64,000 nt of DNA. Origin: Agrypnia vestita (taxonomy: Eukaryota; Arthropoda; Insecta; Trichoptera; Phryganeidae). The notes under the pieces are model-generated. The model was not told the origin of the DNA, did not search any database, and saw nothing but the letters and a program-made list of their open reading frames with translations. Both the position numbers and the translations under genes were made by a program. This document shows, piece after piece, positions 23,901 through 35,605 of this stretch (positions are counted from its first letter, which is position 1; the number at the start of each line of letters is the position of its first letter). The stretch is taken from NCBI GenBank assembly GCA_016648135.1, contig JADDOH010001574.1:62001-126000 (forward strand). The letters are read 5' to 3'.

Positions 23901-25321
23901 AGGGAAGTCTTTGGAATGTCCAACGTGTGGGAAACTTTATAAGACGACTATGACATTGCGAAATCACCAAAAAATACACCAGGAAAGAAAGGATTTTGTT
24001 TGTCACATCTGCGGCGGCTCTTACCGTTCAGCCGGAGGTCTTCAGGTTTGTATGTTGATGAATAAGTTTTATTTTAAATGTCGTTAATAGCACTTGGTAT
24101 TTATGGGTTAGTTTTTTTCAGCTATTAAGTGTTGGGATAAAGATCTTAGATCCCAATATTGCTATTTTCGGAATACAGGCGATTGCGTATTACAAAATAT
24201 TGATGTACTTACCTATTTTAATTTAAAATGATTTCTATGCCATTACTGTTGGGTTTTGAAAGTGGTATTCTACTATCGTGTATGTAGATATAAAAACACA
24301 GGATGCAATTTTTGCTTTTTTGAGTTCACAACTATTTTCAAAAGGTCTCGTCCAAAATTACAAAAGTCGTAAATGTAAATTAATTAAGTTATTACACAGG
24401 CATAAATAAATATGTCCCATCTATTTTTTAGTGTTGGAGTAGTAATCACCGAATAATGCGGACTGTCGTAAATCTACATCTTATATTTTTTAGTGTTGAG
24501 GAATTTCTTTCTTTCCATTTAAATGGAAAGGTTTAATAACCACCAAAATAACAATATTGTTATTTAAAGAATAGATCGGTGTGCCTAGAGTACACCATTG
24601 CTAATAATATTATTTTGGGATAATTTAGTTACCTCCCACCAGACACATGGATGTTTTTTTTACACCTTGATGGAAATTGACTTGTAATTTGTGGTATACT
24701 CAATTGATTTATCATTTTGTTCCTCGGTTTCAGAATCATGTTGAAACACACAGGGAAAATCGTGAAAAAAGTTATGAATGCAAAATATGCAATAAGAAGT
24801 TTGTTTCCAACAACTATTTAACGTCGCACATGTTCAGGCATAAAGAAAGACGCTTCGTTTGTCAGGTCTGCAGATTTCCATTCTTCACACGAGCCGATTT
24901 AACGCGGCACATGCTCATCCATAATGGAATCAAACCTTTTGTGTGTGAAATATGCAACAAGGCTTATTCAACAAAATCATTTTTGGTAGAGCATGGCCGA
25001 ACACATTCTGGAGAGCGCCCCTTTAGTTGCGATTACTGCGCCATGAATTTTATCTCCAAGAGACGGCTGATTGATCATCGGCGCACTCACACCGGGGAGA
25101 AGCCTCATAAGTGTGACAAATGTAACCAGGCATTCATACAGCGAGGCTCTCTGACCAGACACCTGAAGGTCCACGAGAAAAGACGGCACGTGGAGGTGAG
25201 TGGACCTCCTCCTTCTGCCAACGTGACTTCTCAATATTCCCTCCCTTTGTTGTCACCAAAAAAGTTTAACAATGAAGCGATGCCATGCGAAGCAGTTACA
25301 CCTCAGTTTGAAAGATTGTAG
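20994..25321 (+). CDS. ZAD-C2H2 zinc finger protein, 6 exons, 505 aa
   Basis: Exons: 20994-21101, 21186-21456, 21540-21681, 22319-22496, 23815-24045, 24734-25321; introns are GT/AG and the frame is continuous. The ZAD has cysteine pairs C7/C10 (CRAC) and C48/C51 (CHFC), split by a phase-0 intron just as in the upstream gene. An acidic linker (about 128-172) and a strongly basic run (about 174-195) precede nine C2H2 fingers. Finger 1 starts near residue 209, finger 2 has a four-residue His spacing, and finger 4 is split by intron 5. Fingers 8 and 9 are joined by a TGEKPHK linker. The start MEFKKLCRACL is typical of ZAD proteins. Shared intron positions, finger number and the CNQAFIQ-type last finger point to a tandem duplication. 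The likely role is a sequence-specific nuclear regulator; the target is unknown. Intron 1 is 84 bp and stop-free in frame. No AATAAA lies close behind the stop. Confidence 0.9.
22882..23067. repeat. 93-bp tandem duplication in gene 2 intron 4
   Basis: The unit aagattttaatttatattat... through gttgtttcgttgtgttggt occurs twice, starting at 22882 and 22975. I see a single substitution, so this is recent. The rest of intron 4 (23070-23814) shows nothing recognisable. Confidence 0.9.
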
Positions 25322-25481
25322 CTGGAAATTAATTAAATTATATCTCCGTATTGTACTTGTATTTTATGATAATCGCTCAATTTAATTTTCTAGAAATGTA
25401 CCTACCAGAAATATGATGTAACTGACAAATACTACTACAGAGGATTATGAATACAAACAATGTTATGTGCTTTTTGCAATT

Positions 25482-26837
25482 GAGCCCTTGTCCGGAATAA
25501 CGTTGTATCCAACAATACTCTCATTCCGAGAAAAATTGAAAAAATGAAACCAGTTACAGTTTATTACATTTTATATTTTAATATAACAAACATATAATTC
25601 TTAACTAATCTCAATATAAAATAGGGAAAAAACGCAATTAAATTTGAATCTATTGTAAAAAAACATGCTGAATCAGTGGAAAAACGTTGTATAAGAAATT
25701 TTCACAAACGTTATTCCGCAAAAGGTTTTTTATTTATTCTGCTTTACTTAATAATGATTTTTAAAAGCAGCATGCTCATCTAACATGAATTCAAAAATGT
25801 CATCGAGGTCCTTGAGCTTAGCAGCCTTATTGGCAGTGGATTGGAATTCATTAAAGTTAGTTCCAGGCTCCCTAATTGCATGATTTTTTTCCATACGGTA
25901 GCTAATCTTCCCCTTCTTCCACAAAGAGTTGGTAGAAGGCTATAGGAGGTTCATGATTCTAATTCTTTGTGGAAGGTTCTAGCTCTGATTGTGATGGGAT
26001 CATCAGTAGGTAAAGAGCTTTTACGGAACGATAAGTCTCTCGTACATACTATTACCTATCTCCGTCTGTTTGCTGAATATGGCGTCGGACATTCAATTTC
26101 TCATGATTACTTTTTTTATTGTAATTCAGTAACCTGAATTATGATTGAATATTTATATTGATATTAAAATGGAGAAAACATCCCGGATTTAAAAATTTTT
26201 GGCTCAAATTCGACCCTACGAAAAAGAACGAGGAATTAAATAAACTTTTTGTATCGGTATTATTTTAAGTTACAGTATAAAGAGCACTGTAATGCCAGCA
26301 TTGTTATCAAAAATAATGCCAGCGTTATTATCAAAAAGCATTTAAAATATCAATATGGATAAATCAATTGAGTAAAATCGGTTAACATTCGACAAAATAA
26401 TATTGTCACATATGAAATTACAATATCAATAGAACTGCCAAATCGTTGTTTCACAACGTTATTCCACAAACATGTTCCGGCGGGTCAATTGCAGGTTTGA
26501 TAATATTTTTTCTGGATAAACACTCTTTTCCTGCATCCTTCAACTTATTTGCTTTGATATCTTTCCAGTTTAAAACATTAGATGTTCGTTTTCTCCCTTT
26601 ATTCATGTGAATTAAACCACGCTCCACGATATTGATGCGCGGCGACGCCATTTTGAGAAACAATGTACAACGTTCTTCCACAAACCAATAACTTTAAAAT
26701 GCAGTCAGAAGCCTAAATATTTTTTTCTTGACATATTATCTACCTTAAACGATGCATAATAACATATCCAACATAACTACATCAATAACTCAAAATTGAC
26801 ATTTGTGTTGGATACAACGTTATTCCGGGCAAGGGCT
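25482..26837. mobile_element. Unclassified DNA transposon, 1356 bp, with repeated AACGTTATTCC motif
   Basis: Inverted ends of at least 31 bp, opening gagcccttgyccggaataac, sit at both edges with one mismatch. Both are flanked by aatt, a possible 4-bp target duplication, though aatt is palindromic. The motif aacgttattcc (or one base off) recurs at about 25493 (reversed), 25710, 26456, 26671 and 26815. The longest frame is 26451-26681 on minus (76 codons, MEERCTLFLKMASPRIN...); I do not recognise it. No transposase catalytic motif is seen, so it is probably non-autonomous. It begins 160 bp after the stop of the second ZAD gene. Confidence 0.8.
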
Positions 26838-27492
26838 CAATTATAGAATACGGCTATAATTTAGTTGGAATCAGTGACGAGCTAAACCATGATTGTGGTA
26901 TTCAGTTAATTGATAACTGAGATTTAACTTTTCTGGGTTGAGCCTATAGTATATCAGTGATCACTCGTCTAATTACGAATAATCAGTAATCAGTCATCAT
27001 TAACATCAAACAAATCTCACAATCACAGTTAAAATAATGGTTTTGTTCATCACCACTTCTCACTATTGTATGTACTTCTGAAAGAGCTGTTTGAGTCATT
27101 CTCCGCCATATTATGGGTTATGAGCTTACAAGTATTTTTATCATATCAGTTCTGATGACACTAAAGCGTTGGCTACGGCTATGCTCTTCTGGAAATTCTT
27201 TCTTAAAATTTGCAAATAGCATTTTATGGTGCCAAAAATAGATAAAATGTTTCACTCTTTCTTTTTAAAATCAGGATGTTGACTGAATTTGGTTATAGAT
27301 AGTGACAAATTTAAAATCAATATTACTTATTTACATCTGAGTTATAACCATCTAATTATACTGACTATCCTGTCAACCTGTTACATCAGTTTGAATTCCA
27401 AAAACTTTTCTAAATTCTTTATTGTATAAAGTCTATATATCCTTTATCATTATTATTAATGTGCATTCTGGTATCCATATTTTAAATAATTA

Positions 27493-27557
27493 TTCGGGGA
27501 AACAATTTGTGATTATCATGTAACTGAAATCATGATAATCACAAATAGTTTCCCCGA
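27493..27557. repeat. Perfect-stem hairpin, about 27-bp arms
   Basis: The sequence ttcggggaaac...gattatcatg is followed by a 10-base loop and its complement, with one mismatch. It abuts the pogo-like MITE starting at 27567. Confidence 0.75.
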
Positions 27558-27566
27558 AAATGAATA

Positions 27567-28046
27567 CAGTAGAGCCTCGTTAATTCGAAATTCGAGGGAT
27601 GTGAAAAAACATTTTGAATTATGCGGAACCGTGTTAATTCAAATTTCAAGGTAAAAAAAAAATCACAATGTAATTGCGAAATTTGCCAAATATTGTAAAA
27701 CTCATGAAAAAGCCTTAATTTATAGAAAAATGTCTGTATTTTTGCATATTTTGAGAAATAATTTCGAAAACGCAATATTCATTATGCTAATACAAAGATC
27801 ATGACATTTATAGTACTTAAGTACCCGATATTGACATATTTATTGTTTTCACTTGTGAAAAACTTTGGAAATATTTAATTTTGCCAAATTAAAAAAATCT
27901 GAATTATGTGAACTAAAATGTATTGATTTATGGCTCGAGGGGCTAAAAAATATTTCGAATTATGAATTATCGAGGTTAATTTATTATGAAATTAACATTT
28001 TGAAACTTGTGGATTTTAAAAATTTCAAATTAACGTGATTTTACTG
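27567..28046. mobile_element. Pogo/Tigger-like MITE, 480 bp
   Basis: The ends are cagtagagcctcgttaattc and, reversed, cagtaaaatcacgttaattt, each flanked by TA. A cagt(g/a)...cctcgttaattcgaa type end is characteristic of pogo-related elements of the Tc1/mariner superfamily. There is no transposase frame. Both strands carry repeated ttcgaatta-type boxes. Confidence 0.7.
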
Positions 28047-28049
28047 TAT

Positions 28050-29570
28050 TATAATACTAAATTGATTTCTAAAGATTTTGATATCAAAATTATAGGTCTT
28101 CATTAATTATTCTGGTCTTATTTAAAAAATATTCTGATAGTTTTAAATGTGTTTATAGTAATGAATATGCATATTTTGCGATAGCGGTTTGTGAAACTGC
28201 GTACCTTGTACTTATACTGTGTAATAAAATACAGTTATCATTTCATTGCTTACTTACTAAGGTATTGTGTGATTGAAAAAGTGCAATGATAGTCTTAATA
28301 TCTAAAATAATTTATTTACAAGAAATGTATCCATGTGAACAATTTATATTTTATTGTAATATATCTTGATTACATTACTTTTTAGTTTATTTTTGATGTG
28401 AAACATCTCGGTAGAGTAAATCATCGAAAACTGGCAAATTAAATAAAGTATCTTGCACCATTGCACAACACACTACACTCATAGTACAACAATACACGGC
28501 GTGCATTTAAATGTATCATTCTTAAACAGTGTAAGGCCAAATATTTGGTCACCAATAATTTTGCCGTTTGTGGTTTGATTAAATAAATTGCATTCAATTC
28601 ATCTGACTAAACTCTCCAAAATTGCAATAAAAAAATCTTAAAATGTGCACTAATTTTGCTTATTTCTTCTTTCATCTAATGGCCAAAGATATTGTCTTAA
28701 TTTCTTGGTATTATGCATAGCCCTTCAAATTACAGCGATAATGCTTCTCCAAAGAGTTGCCTTAAAAGTTCTCGACTGGCTGCTCATTTTACCATTTCAT
28801 ATTCGTAGATGATATTCCTGTGTGCCTCCCATGCCACATTTTCATTAGCGGGATGTTTCACAACAATCAATCATGCGATACGAGGTATCCTATAACATCA
28901 TTTTTTAATTGCCTAGTATTTGCACTTAAACAAATTTCTAATTTATTTAATTATTCACACATTTACAAGTTGGACCTGATATTATTTTGCTCTTTGCTTC
29001 TACTTGTAATATGAATGGACCAGCTCGACTCGAATAATGATTATCAATTTTCCAATGCGCTCACTACCCGTTATTAACAGTAGTTTAAATTTTAATCATA
29101 CAAAATATTGTGATCTAGTCGTATGTATAATTATTTATAAATGCTTATGTATTTAATTTAATTTGTAGCATATTTCTAGTCTATTGCAACCCATTTCTAG
29201 TCTGTAATCTATAATTTTGAAAAATAAATTTCTTTTAATAATTTCTGACTTATTATTATTACGAATTTAACAAATTGCACGTACTATAATTTCAATAGTA
29301 GAATGCCACACACACTCTTCTGTCTTGACAATCAACTTTCACCCATATAATCTTCTCATGCATGCTTATTAATAGGAAAATATATATGTATTACAGATAC
29401 CGATGAAAATATATGAGGAGATTGATTTTCAGCCATTTTGGATGCATTGCAGCCATTTTCTAGCTGTCAGTCAAACAAGTTTGGTGGCTTCAATATTTTT
29501 TGCTTCCATAAAAAATGGATCAAAGAATACTTATTAAATTTTGTTATAAAAACAAAATAAACTGCAGCAA
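28050..29570. other. Intergenic DNA, nothing recognised
   Basis: AT-rich sequence with short open frames only (for example 28820-29014 on +), none with a domain or splice support. No tandem or inverted repeats of note were seen. Confidence 0.5.
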
Positions 29571-29578
29571 AGCGAATG

Positions 29579-29770
29579 AGTAGCTTGTTGGCGTAGTGGT
29601 CGTGACGCTCGCCTAGTGATCTGGTGGTCGATGGTTCGAGCCCCATTCCAGGACACCAACAAGTTCTATTTTCATAGCACAGACTGTTGGCTTAATTTGA
29701 AAATAGTAAGAATATTGATGCGACCCATATTCCATATTGGCATCTCTATTTTCATAAGAAAAAAAAAAGT
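29579..29770 (+). mobile_element. tRNA-headed SINE, copy 1
   Basis: The head tagcttgttggcgtagtggt carries an A-box-like segment, and ggttcgagccc is the B box. The body contains ttgaaaatagtaagaatatt and ends catctctatttt plus an A-rich tail. Same family as 29808-29978 (inverted), 36403-36588, 55466-55636 and the truncated copy in 20534-20630. Confidence 0.85.
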
Positions 29771-29807
29771 ATTTTTAAAAATTTTTTTTTTTTACTTTTT
29801 AAATAAA

Positions 29808-29978
29808 CAGAGATGCGAACACGGAATACGTGTCACATCAATATTCTTACTATTTTCAAACTAAGCTAAACGCTTGTGCTATGAAAATAGGACTAACTTG
29901 CTAGTATGGGCTGAGATTCGAACCCGCGACCATTGGATCACGAGGCGAGTGTCCTAATCACAAGACCAACAAGCTACT
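29808..29978 (-). mobile_element. tRNA-headed SINE, copy 2, inverted
   Basis: On the minus strand it reads gtagcttgttggtcttgtga, then the B box gggttcgaatct, then the conserved body and the catctctgtt end. It lies tail to tail with copy 1, about 37 bp apart, so the pair would fold into a long imperfect hairpin if transcribed. Confidence 0.85.
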
Positions 29979-29999
29979 CTCATTTGAAACATTGATTGT

Positions 30000-30520
30000 T
30001 GTTAACGAGTCTACATCGGTAAACCAAGTGTTTATGAGTGGTACAAGCGCTCCAAAGAGGGCCATGAAGAAGTCGAAGATGACGAGAAGTTGCTAATTAT
30101 GTTGGCATATCATTTGGCTTTTGCCAAGCAATTTTTTCTGATGTCTTGAGCCTGAAACGCAAGGTGGCAAAATTTGTTCCAAAATTGCTAAATTTCAACC
30201 AAAAACATCAGAATGGACATTGCCCAAGAGTGAATTATAGAAACCGATCCAGAACTGCTTGAACAGGTCATAACTGGTGACGAAACATGGGTCTGTGGCT
30301 ATATATAATGTTGAAACTGAAGCACAATCAAGCCAGTGGAAGCTGTCTGAGGAGCCAAGACCAAAAAAAATTCATCAAGTTCAATCCAGTGTTTCAAGTT
30401 CTTCTCACTGTGCCCTTTATTTTAATGGTGGTGCACCGTGAGTTTCTGCCATAAGTAGTGGGCATTTGCACGAAGTAATCTAATGAAAACACCTGAGTTG
30501 TGGCAATAAATATCGCAAAT
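30000..30520 (+). pseudogene. Degenerate mariner transposase fragment, second lineage
   Basis: Readable pieces in shifting frames include VYEWYKRSKEGHEEVEDDEK, then VITGDETWVCGY (first catalytic aspartate region) and SSQWKLSEEPRPKK. This matches the mariner lineage with a GDETWVYGYD box, distinct from the [10 protein letters not shown] lineage at 60387-61692. Stops, indels and the loss of the second and third catalytic segments make it inactive. Terminal repeats were not found. Confidence 0.75.
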
Positions 30521-30599
30521 GGTTTTGAATGAGACCCCATTGTCAATTCATATGAATGCTAACATAATAAGGCATTCAGCAAACAAATAAAGTTTTTAA

Positions 30600-31370
30600 A
30601 ACTAATAATGTCCTTGAGGGATCTGACACTTTCAAAATGAGTAGTCACATAAATTTCGTACTTTGCCGCAATTTCTCGTGTGAGGGTAAAATATGGGTCT
30701 CTTAAAAATAAAATTCATTATCCCTTATTTAGTTTTATATTTATTTTAACTCCATTATTTGACTCAAAATATGTACATATCTCGCGTGATAATTTGAATC
30801 GACGCAATAACGCATCTCAGTGAGAAAATGGCGCGAAAACGCCGCGCCATTAAAAATGACGTACACAATCCAATCAATGTAAACGTTCAGTTTATACGTA
30901 AAGAGTGACGAAAGTTGATGATAATAGTGAAAACGAGAAATGATTTTTTTCTGAAATATTGTGTAATGATCGTAGAGGTGTTCAAAGCGGCTGACTCGAA
31001 CTCCGCAGGCGACACAGTTGCGGCGCGGTTGTGCCCCGCCGACGGCGTCCAGGTTTTCGCTGTTTTGGGATTATTCCCATTGGGTGTTAGCGCATGAAAC
31101 AATGTGCAACATTATTATTTTGTTTCAACAAACTTTTTTACGTTATACATATTGAGATATTGCCATGCATATGTCTCTCATTCTAACCTTTTTTGACAAT
31201 AGGCAATAAAACTAATGTCTCAACTGGACTTCCATGATTATGGTTAACTGCTTTGTAGGGGCCTATTAAGATTTATGATCAAGGAGAAATTTTAAAGGTC
31301 TCAATTTAAAAACACCCAAAATACAAAAATTGCAGGAGCACCGCGCCCCCCTGTCTGAGTTTTATTAATT
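30600..31370. other. Intergenic DNA with a short GC-rich patch
   Basis: Around 30980-31095 the GC content rises and open frames of 60-71 codons exist on both strands. Neither shows a known domain. The rest is AT-rich without structure I can name. Confidence 0.4.
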
Positions 31371-31379
31371 TTTACGACA

Positions 31380-31641
31380 GGTCGCCAAAACTATCCCCTG
31401 TCGGCCTTTCCCTCAATGAAAACCAATAATATTTTCATCTTGACAAAAATTCATTATATATTTACGTAAATATATGGACGTGTTTTCGCACGGAACTAAA
31501 ATTATTTCGTTATATATTTTAACGAAATTTCGCTATATAAGTGCATCTTTGTATGAAAAATTGATTGTAGGGGATAATTTCGAAAAAAAATTCGATGTCA
31601 TTTTTCGGTAAAACGGGGTTCGTTATAACGAGGTTCCACTG
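31380..31641. mobile_element. Pogo-like element, right half only
   Basis: The right end reversed reads cagtggaacctcgttataac and is followed by TA, a classical pogo/Tigger-type terminus. Inner boxes ttcgttatatattt and acgaaatttcgctatata fit. The matching left end is absent, so the left limit is a guess. Confidence 0.55.
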
Positions 31642-32127
31642 TATATAGGACACGTATTAAATAAACATGTTAGATTGTTCTTAGAATTTTGACACGGAAC
31701 CTAGCCATATATCTTCCATTATATTTGTGTTCATTTTACGCCGGTGTCTCTCAGAACAGAACCCCGGCGTAACTGTATAAACAAAAAATACACAAAATGC
31801 GGTGATATAAGAATTATTAATTAATTATAAAATCTTTTTCAGGTCACTTATAATTCTGATCAACTGGTTCAGCCAACTTCTTTTAACCTAATTTTTCATT
31901 ACTAATGCATAAGATTCTGATTTACTTTCCAGTTCACGTAAAACTGAATCTTCTCAGGAAACTAACATTGCTTTATGGCGAAGCTTAGGATAATCAGTGA
32001 AATTAAAACAGAAAAACATATTTAAACATTTTTTTATATCATTTTTATTCACACAAAATATAATTTTACATGAATAAAAGGTGAATTTATTTTTCTTAAA
32101 TTATATAGAAAGTACATAAGTTCTATT

Positions 32128-35100
32128 TTACTTCTTGGCTGTGGTGACTGAAGCCTCATCTTCTCTGGCGTAGGACTGCAATAGTTCGTCCTTCTTGGTG
32201 GCGATCCTCTCGTCCCTTCGCTTGCGAGCCTCACGCACCCGGTTCCTGCGGGCCTCGGCCTGGTCACTGCGGAAAACACACTCCATTAGAAGCATATACT
32301 AATGATTTATCTGGCTTTTTAAATATCCTATTAGGTGATCATCTAACTACATATCTAACTCATATTTTATTTGAGTTGTCATTTTATATATTGCAAGGAA
32401 TATCTGCCAAAGATAATTAAATAAGTAATAATTAATTACACACATTGTGTTAAAATTAGCAAACATTAAAATTATATTTTAAAAATATTTTGTTGATTGG
32501 AGCAATTACAAGCAAAAGGAAAATAATTTCAAATTTTCAAAGGAAGCAAACACTTGGTGGTGAGACATTATAATTAAATAAATAAAAATCTTTGTTATAC
32601 ACCACTTCTGTTTATTAAAAATCCAACCAGGTTTCGCTACTACCGTAGCTTCTTCAGGGATCTTAACTGTCTAAACATACAAAAATAATAATAATTTTTG
32701 TATGTTTAGACAGTTAAGATCCCTGAAGAAGCTACGGTAGTAGCGAAATCTGGTTGGATTTTTAATAAATAGAAGTGGTGTATAAGAAAGTTATTTTTAT
32801 TTATTTAGGAAAATAATTTGCTTTATGTTAGTAAACGTGTTCTTATTTTCATTAAAAAATCCATTTTTCGGGACCAACATCTTAAAGCAGTACAGAAGTT
32901 AACATTTAGAGAACTCGACAAAAAGAGTGATTGATTAATTGAAAATACAAACCTCAGCATCTTGGTACGTGCTTTCTCAGCCTTCTTCTTGTGAATGTAT
33001 TCCATCAGGACACGCTTGTTCTTGAACACGTTACCCTTGGATTTCATGTACAAGCTGTGGTATAAATGACGGTCGATCTTCTTGCCTTCACGATACTTCT
33101 TCAGCAACCGACGGAGTACCTTCATCCTTTGCACCCAGAGAAGCTGTAAAATTACGCAAATGATAAAATAAATGAAAAAAATACTAATCTCATTATAACA
33201 AAATGATCGGTGAGTCAATTATTCAACAGCTATAAAAATAGCAAAATATACAAATAGTTTTGCAGAAAAAAGAATCTGTGAATCTGTTTTCACTTCATTA
33301 AAAACTAATTCAGAAACTCAACATTTATCGAGAAATGAAATCTGAATCTTTTTTATTTCCACAGAGAGCAGTTACTGACAATTTATTACTAATCTAACAT
33401 CATTTTTTGCTGGTCGCTAATCTAACATCGATCACCACCATTTTAGACATGATTTATTAAATTTTGATAATACTGAAAAACCTGATAATATGGTATTTGG
33501 ATCTCGATATTGTAAAAGTGCACAAAATCTATTGGTATGGTATTCTGGAATATGTGTCCCAAGTTGTTTGAGAGAAAAAGCATATCCTGCTATGGTGAGA
33601 GTAATCTAACAGTAAGCAATACACAACTATCCTTATTAACCGCCTCAGTTTGACATTAAAATATATTTGAAAAAAAAAAAACATTTTAAGAACAAGAGAA
33701 GTGTATGTCAGTCAGATCATAATTTTTAAATAATACATTAATAACGGGAATGATAGCATATAAAAATAATAATCTAGGAACTGATGTCAGACACAAATTT
33801 GATAAACATTTTTATCGATTTAAAGAACTTGATTTGTTTGCGATTGTTCTGCTTTACATATTTTGATTTTTAATTTATCATTTATACTAGGAAGCTGTGA
33901 TTTATTTTATTGAAGCATTTTACTTAAATGAAGAGTTTTAGGAGTTTAATGATTAATAGTGATGTTGATAATCAATTAATTATTGAAATACTATTTTTAT
34001 TATATCATAAAACGGCAATCACGGTGAGTTGCCAATCACTGATACCAGGGGTGTGCAGGTGAGAACAAATGTACATATAAGCGTATATTTTAAAAAGAAA
34101 CCGAAATAAAAGATGTATCTCATAATATTCGTATCACAATAATTAACATATTATTCAGAATTTAATATTTCATAACATTCTGCCAGATAAATATTTCATT
34201 TTGATTTTTTTTAAATGTGTATTTAAATAAAAGTCATGCTTCTTATTCTCACTGCACGCGCCTGACTGGTACATTTCCATTACCAATCTTTACACAAGTA
34301 AAGGATAGTAAATTGTTTCATCACTAATTAAAAACACTTTTCAGCAAAATATGTACATCACTTTATTAATTGGCTATAAATTCATTCATATGGCTAATTT
34401 TATTGTGTATGTACACCGATGAGGATATCATCTCTCATCTCCGGAAAAGGTTTTTATAATCTGTGTACAACAGGCAATGAATTATATCTCACTCTGCACT
34501 GTCCTTACACCGCATACAGCTGACATTAAAAGAGAATATTTACCTTCTGGGGCATACGGGAGTTGGCGGTACCCTTCCGTTTACCAAAACCACAGTGGCG
34601 GCCTTTACTGCGAGCTTCCTTGTTCTTGCGCACACGGGCTCTCGAGTGGATGGCCACGGGTTTCTTAATAACAATACCATCCTTTATCAGTTTTCTAATA
34701 TTTTGTCCTGGAAGAAAGAAAAACCGATGCAAGTGTTAATTGATAATTTGTAAGTTTCTGGATAAAAATCCACCAAAAACAAAAGTGGAAGCGATAGTTT
34801 CAGTGATGACATGAGTTACAACTTATAGCTACTGATGCCAGAAGTATTACAATCTGCTATCGGTCTCCATTTAATTGTCGGAAATCTACATGACATATTG
34901 ATAACTATTAGGATCAGATAAGTAAGTGTGGCATGAGTATGATTACTAATAGAAAATATAAAATCGAGAACACAAGAGGTTTTATAAAAAAAGAAATACA
35001 ATAAAAGAATATTGAAAATAGTAATAATTCAACATTATTTATGTAAGGAGTATGAATTCGTCCCGATTCTGACACCGTATGGGAAGAGATTAAATGTAAA

Positions 35101-35580
35101 TAAGAAAGATAATTAAAGGATAACTTACTTGAGTTAGTATTTGAAATTTCGTTGATTTCATTAGGGTCCAACCAGACTTTCTTTTTTCCGCATCGCATAA
35201 CAGAGGCGGCTAGCCGCTTCTGCACCTTGAGAGAACTGAAATAGAAATTTGGCGCTTAGTGGTTTTGTATAAGGGAACATAACAATAGTAACCATACTTT
35301 ACAGAATTAAAAACTTAATTTAATTAGTGTAAATAATTGGAGGCACCACGATAAAATTAGATTGCAAGTTGACAAGCACACGCGGTCTGCGCCATGTTAA
35401 CGTTTGAGAAACTTCAAATTAAACATAACCTCTATAATTGCACAAATCTACACATAATTTAAAAAATAACATTGCAATAACATTCCCTTAAACTCCCCGA
35501 GGCTTATTAATGTATCGAAAACACAATTTGGCTAGAAATAAACAAGTTATTGCAATTATTTTCACTCCGCCTCACCTCAT
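32128..35580 (-). CDS. RpL19: 60S ribosomal protein L19 (eL19), complete, 201 aa
   Basis: Coding exons on the minus strand: 35580-35576 (ATG AG only), 35235-35129, 34707-34544, 33143-32953, 32266-32128. All junctions are GT/AG and the total is 606 nt including the TAA. The protein begins [20 protein letters not shown], continues through the NIRKLIKDG and [14 protein letters not shown] segments, then [17 protein letters not shown], and ends in a long basic helix closing TTAKK. Length agrees with insect L19 (about 200 residues). L19 is a structural protein of the large ribosomal subunit near the exit-tunnel face and takes part in inter-subunit contacts. A pyrimidine run just upstream fits a TOP-type start. 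Candidate AATAAA signals lie at 32086-32091 and 32044-32049. Introns 3 and 4 carry a hAT MITE and a 92-bp hairpin. I saw no frameshift or missing conserved segment. Confidence 0.98.
32595..32785. repeat. Near-perfect 92-bp inverted repeat in RpL19 intron 4
   Basis: Arms 32595-32686 and 32694-32785 are complementary at about 90 of 92 positions, separated by a 7-base loop. The arms contain the cctgaagaagctacggtagt...cgaaa(c/t)ctgg motif that resembles the ends of Penelope-like elements. The sequences just outside (taaataaaaat and atttttatttattta) extend the symmetry with gaps. Transcription of RpL19 would produce a long RNA hairpin. Confidence 0.9.
34046..34264. mobile_element. hAT-type MITE family 4, copy 2 (219 bp)
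   Basis: The ends caggggtgtgcaggtgagaac-like and, reversed, caggcgcgtgcagtgagaac are flanked by actgatac (34038-34045) and actggtac (34265-34272), an 8-bp duplication with one later change. It lies in RpL19 intron 3. Confidence 0.85.
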
Positions 35581-35605
35581 GCTGCTGCAGAAGTTCTCAA
35601 CGTGT

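Noticed and set aside
30915..31102. Open frames of 60-71 codons on both strands in a GC-rich patch
   Set aside because: No domain; overlapping frames on opposite strands suggest composition rather than coding.
32267..35128. Intron-encoded C/D or H/ACA snoRNA in RpL19, common in ribosomal protein genes
   Set aside because: An atgatgt box near 33400 and a ctga near 33318 on the minus strand exist, but no terminal stem brings them together.
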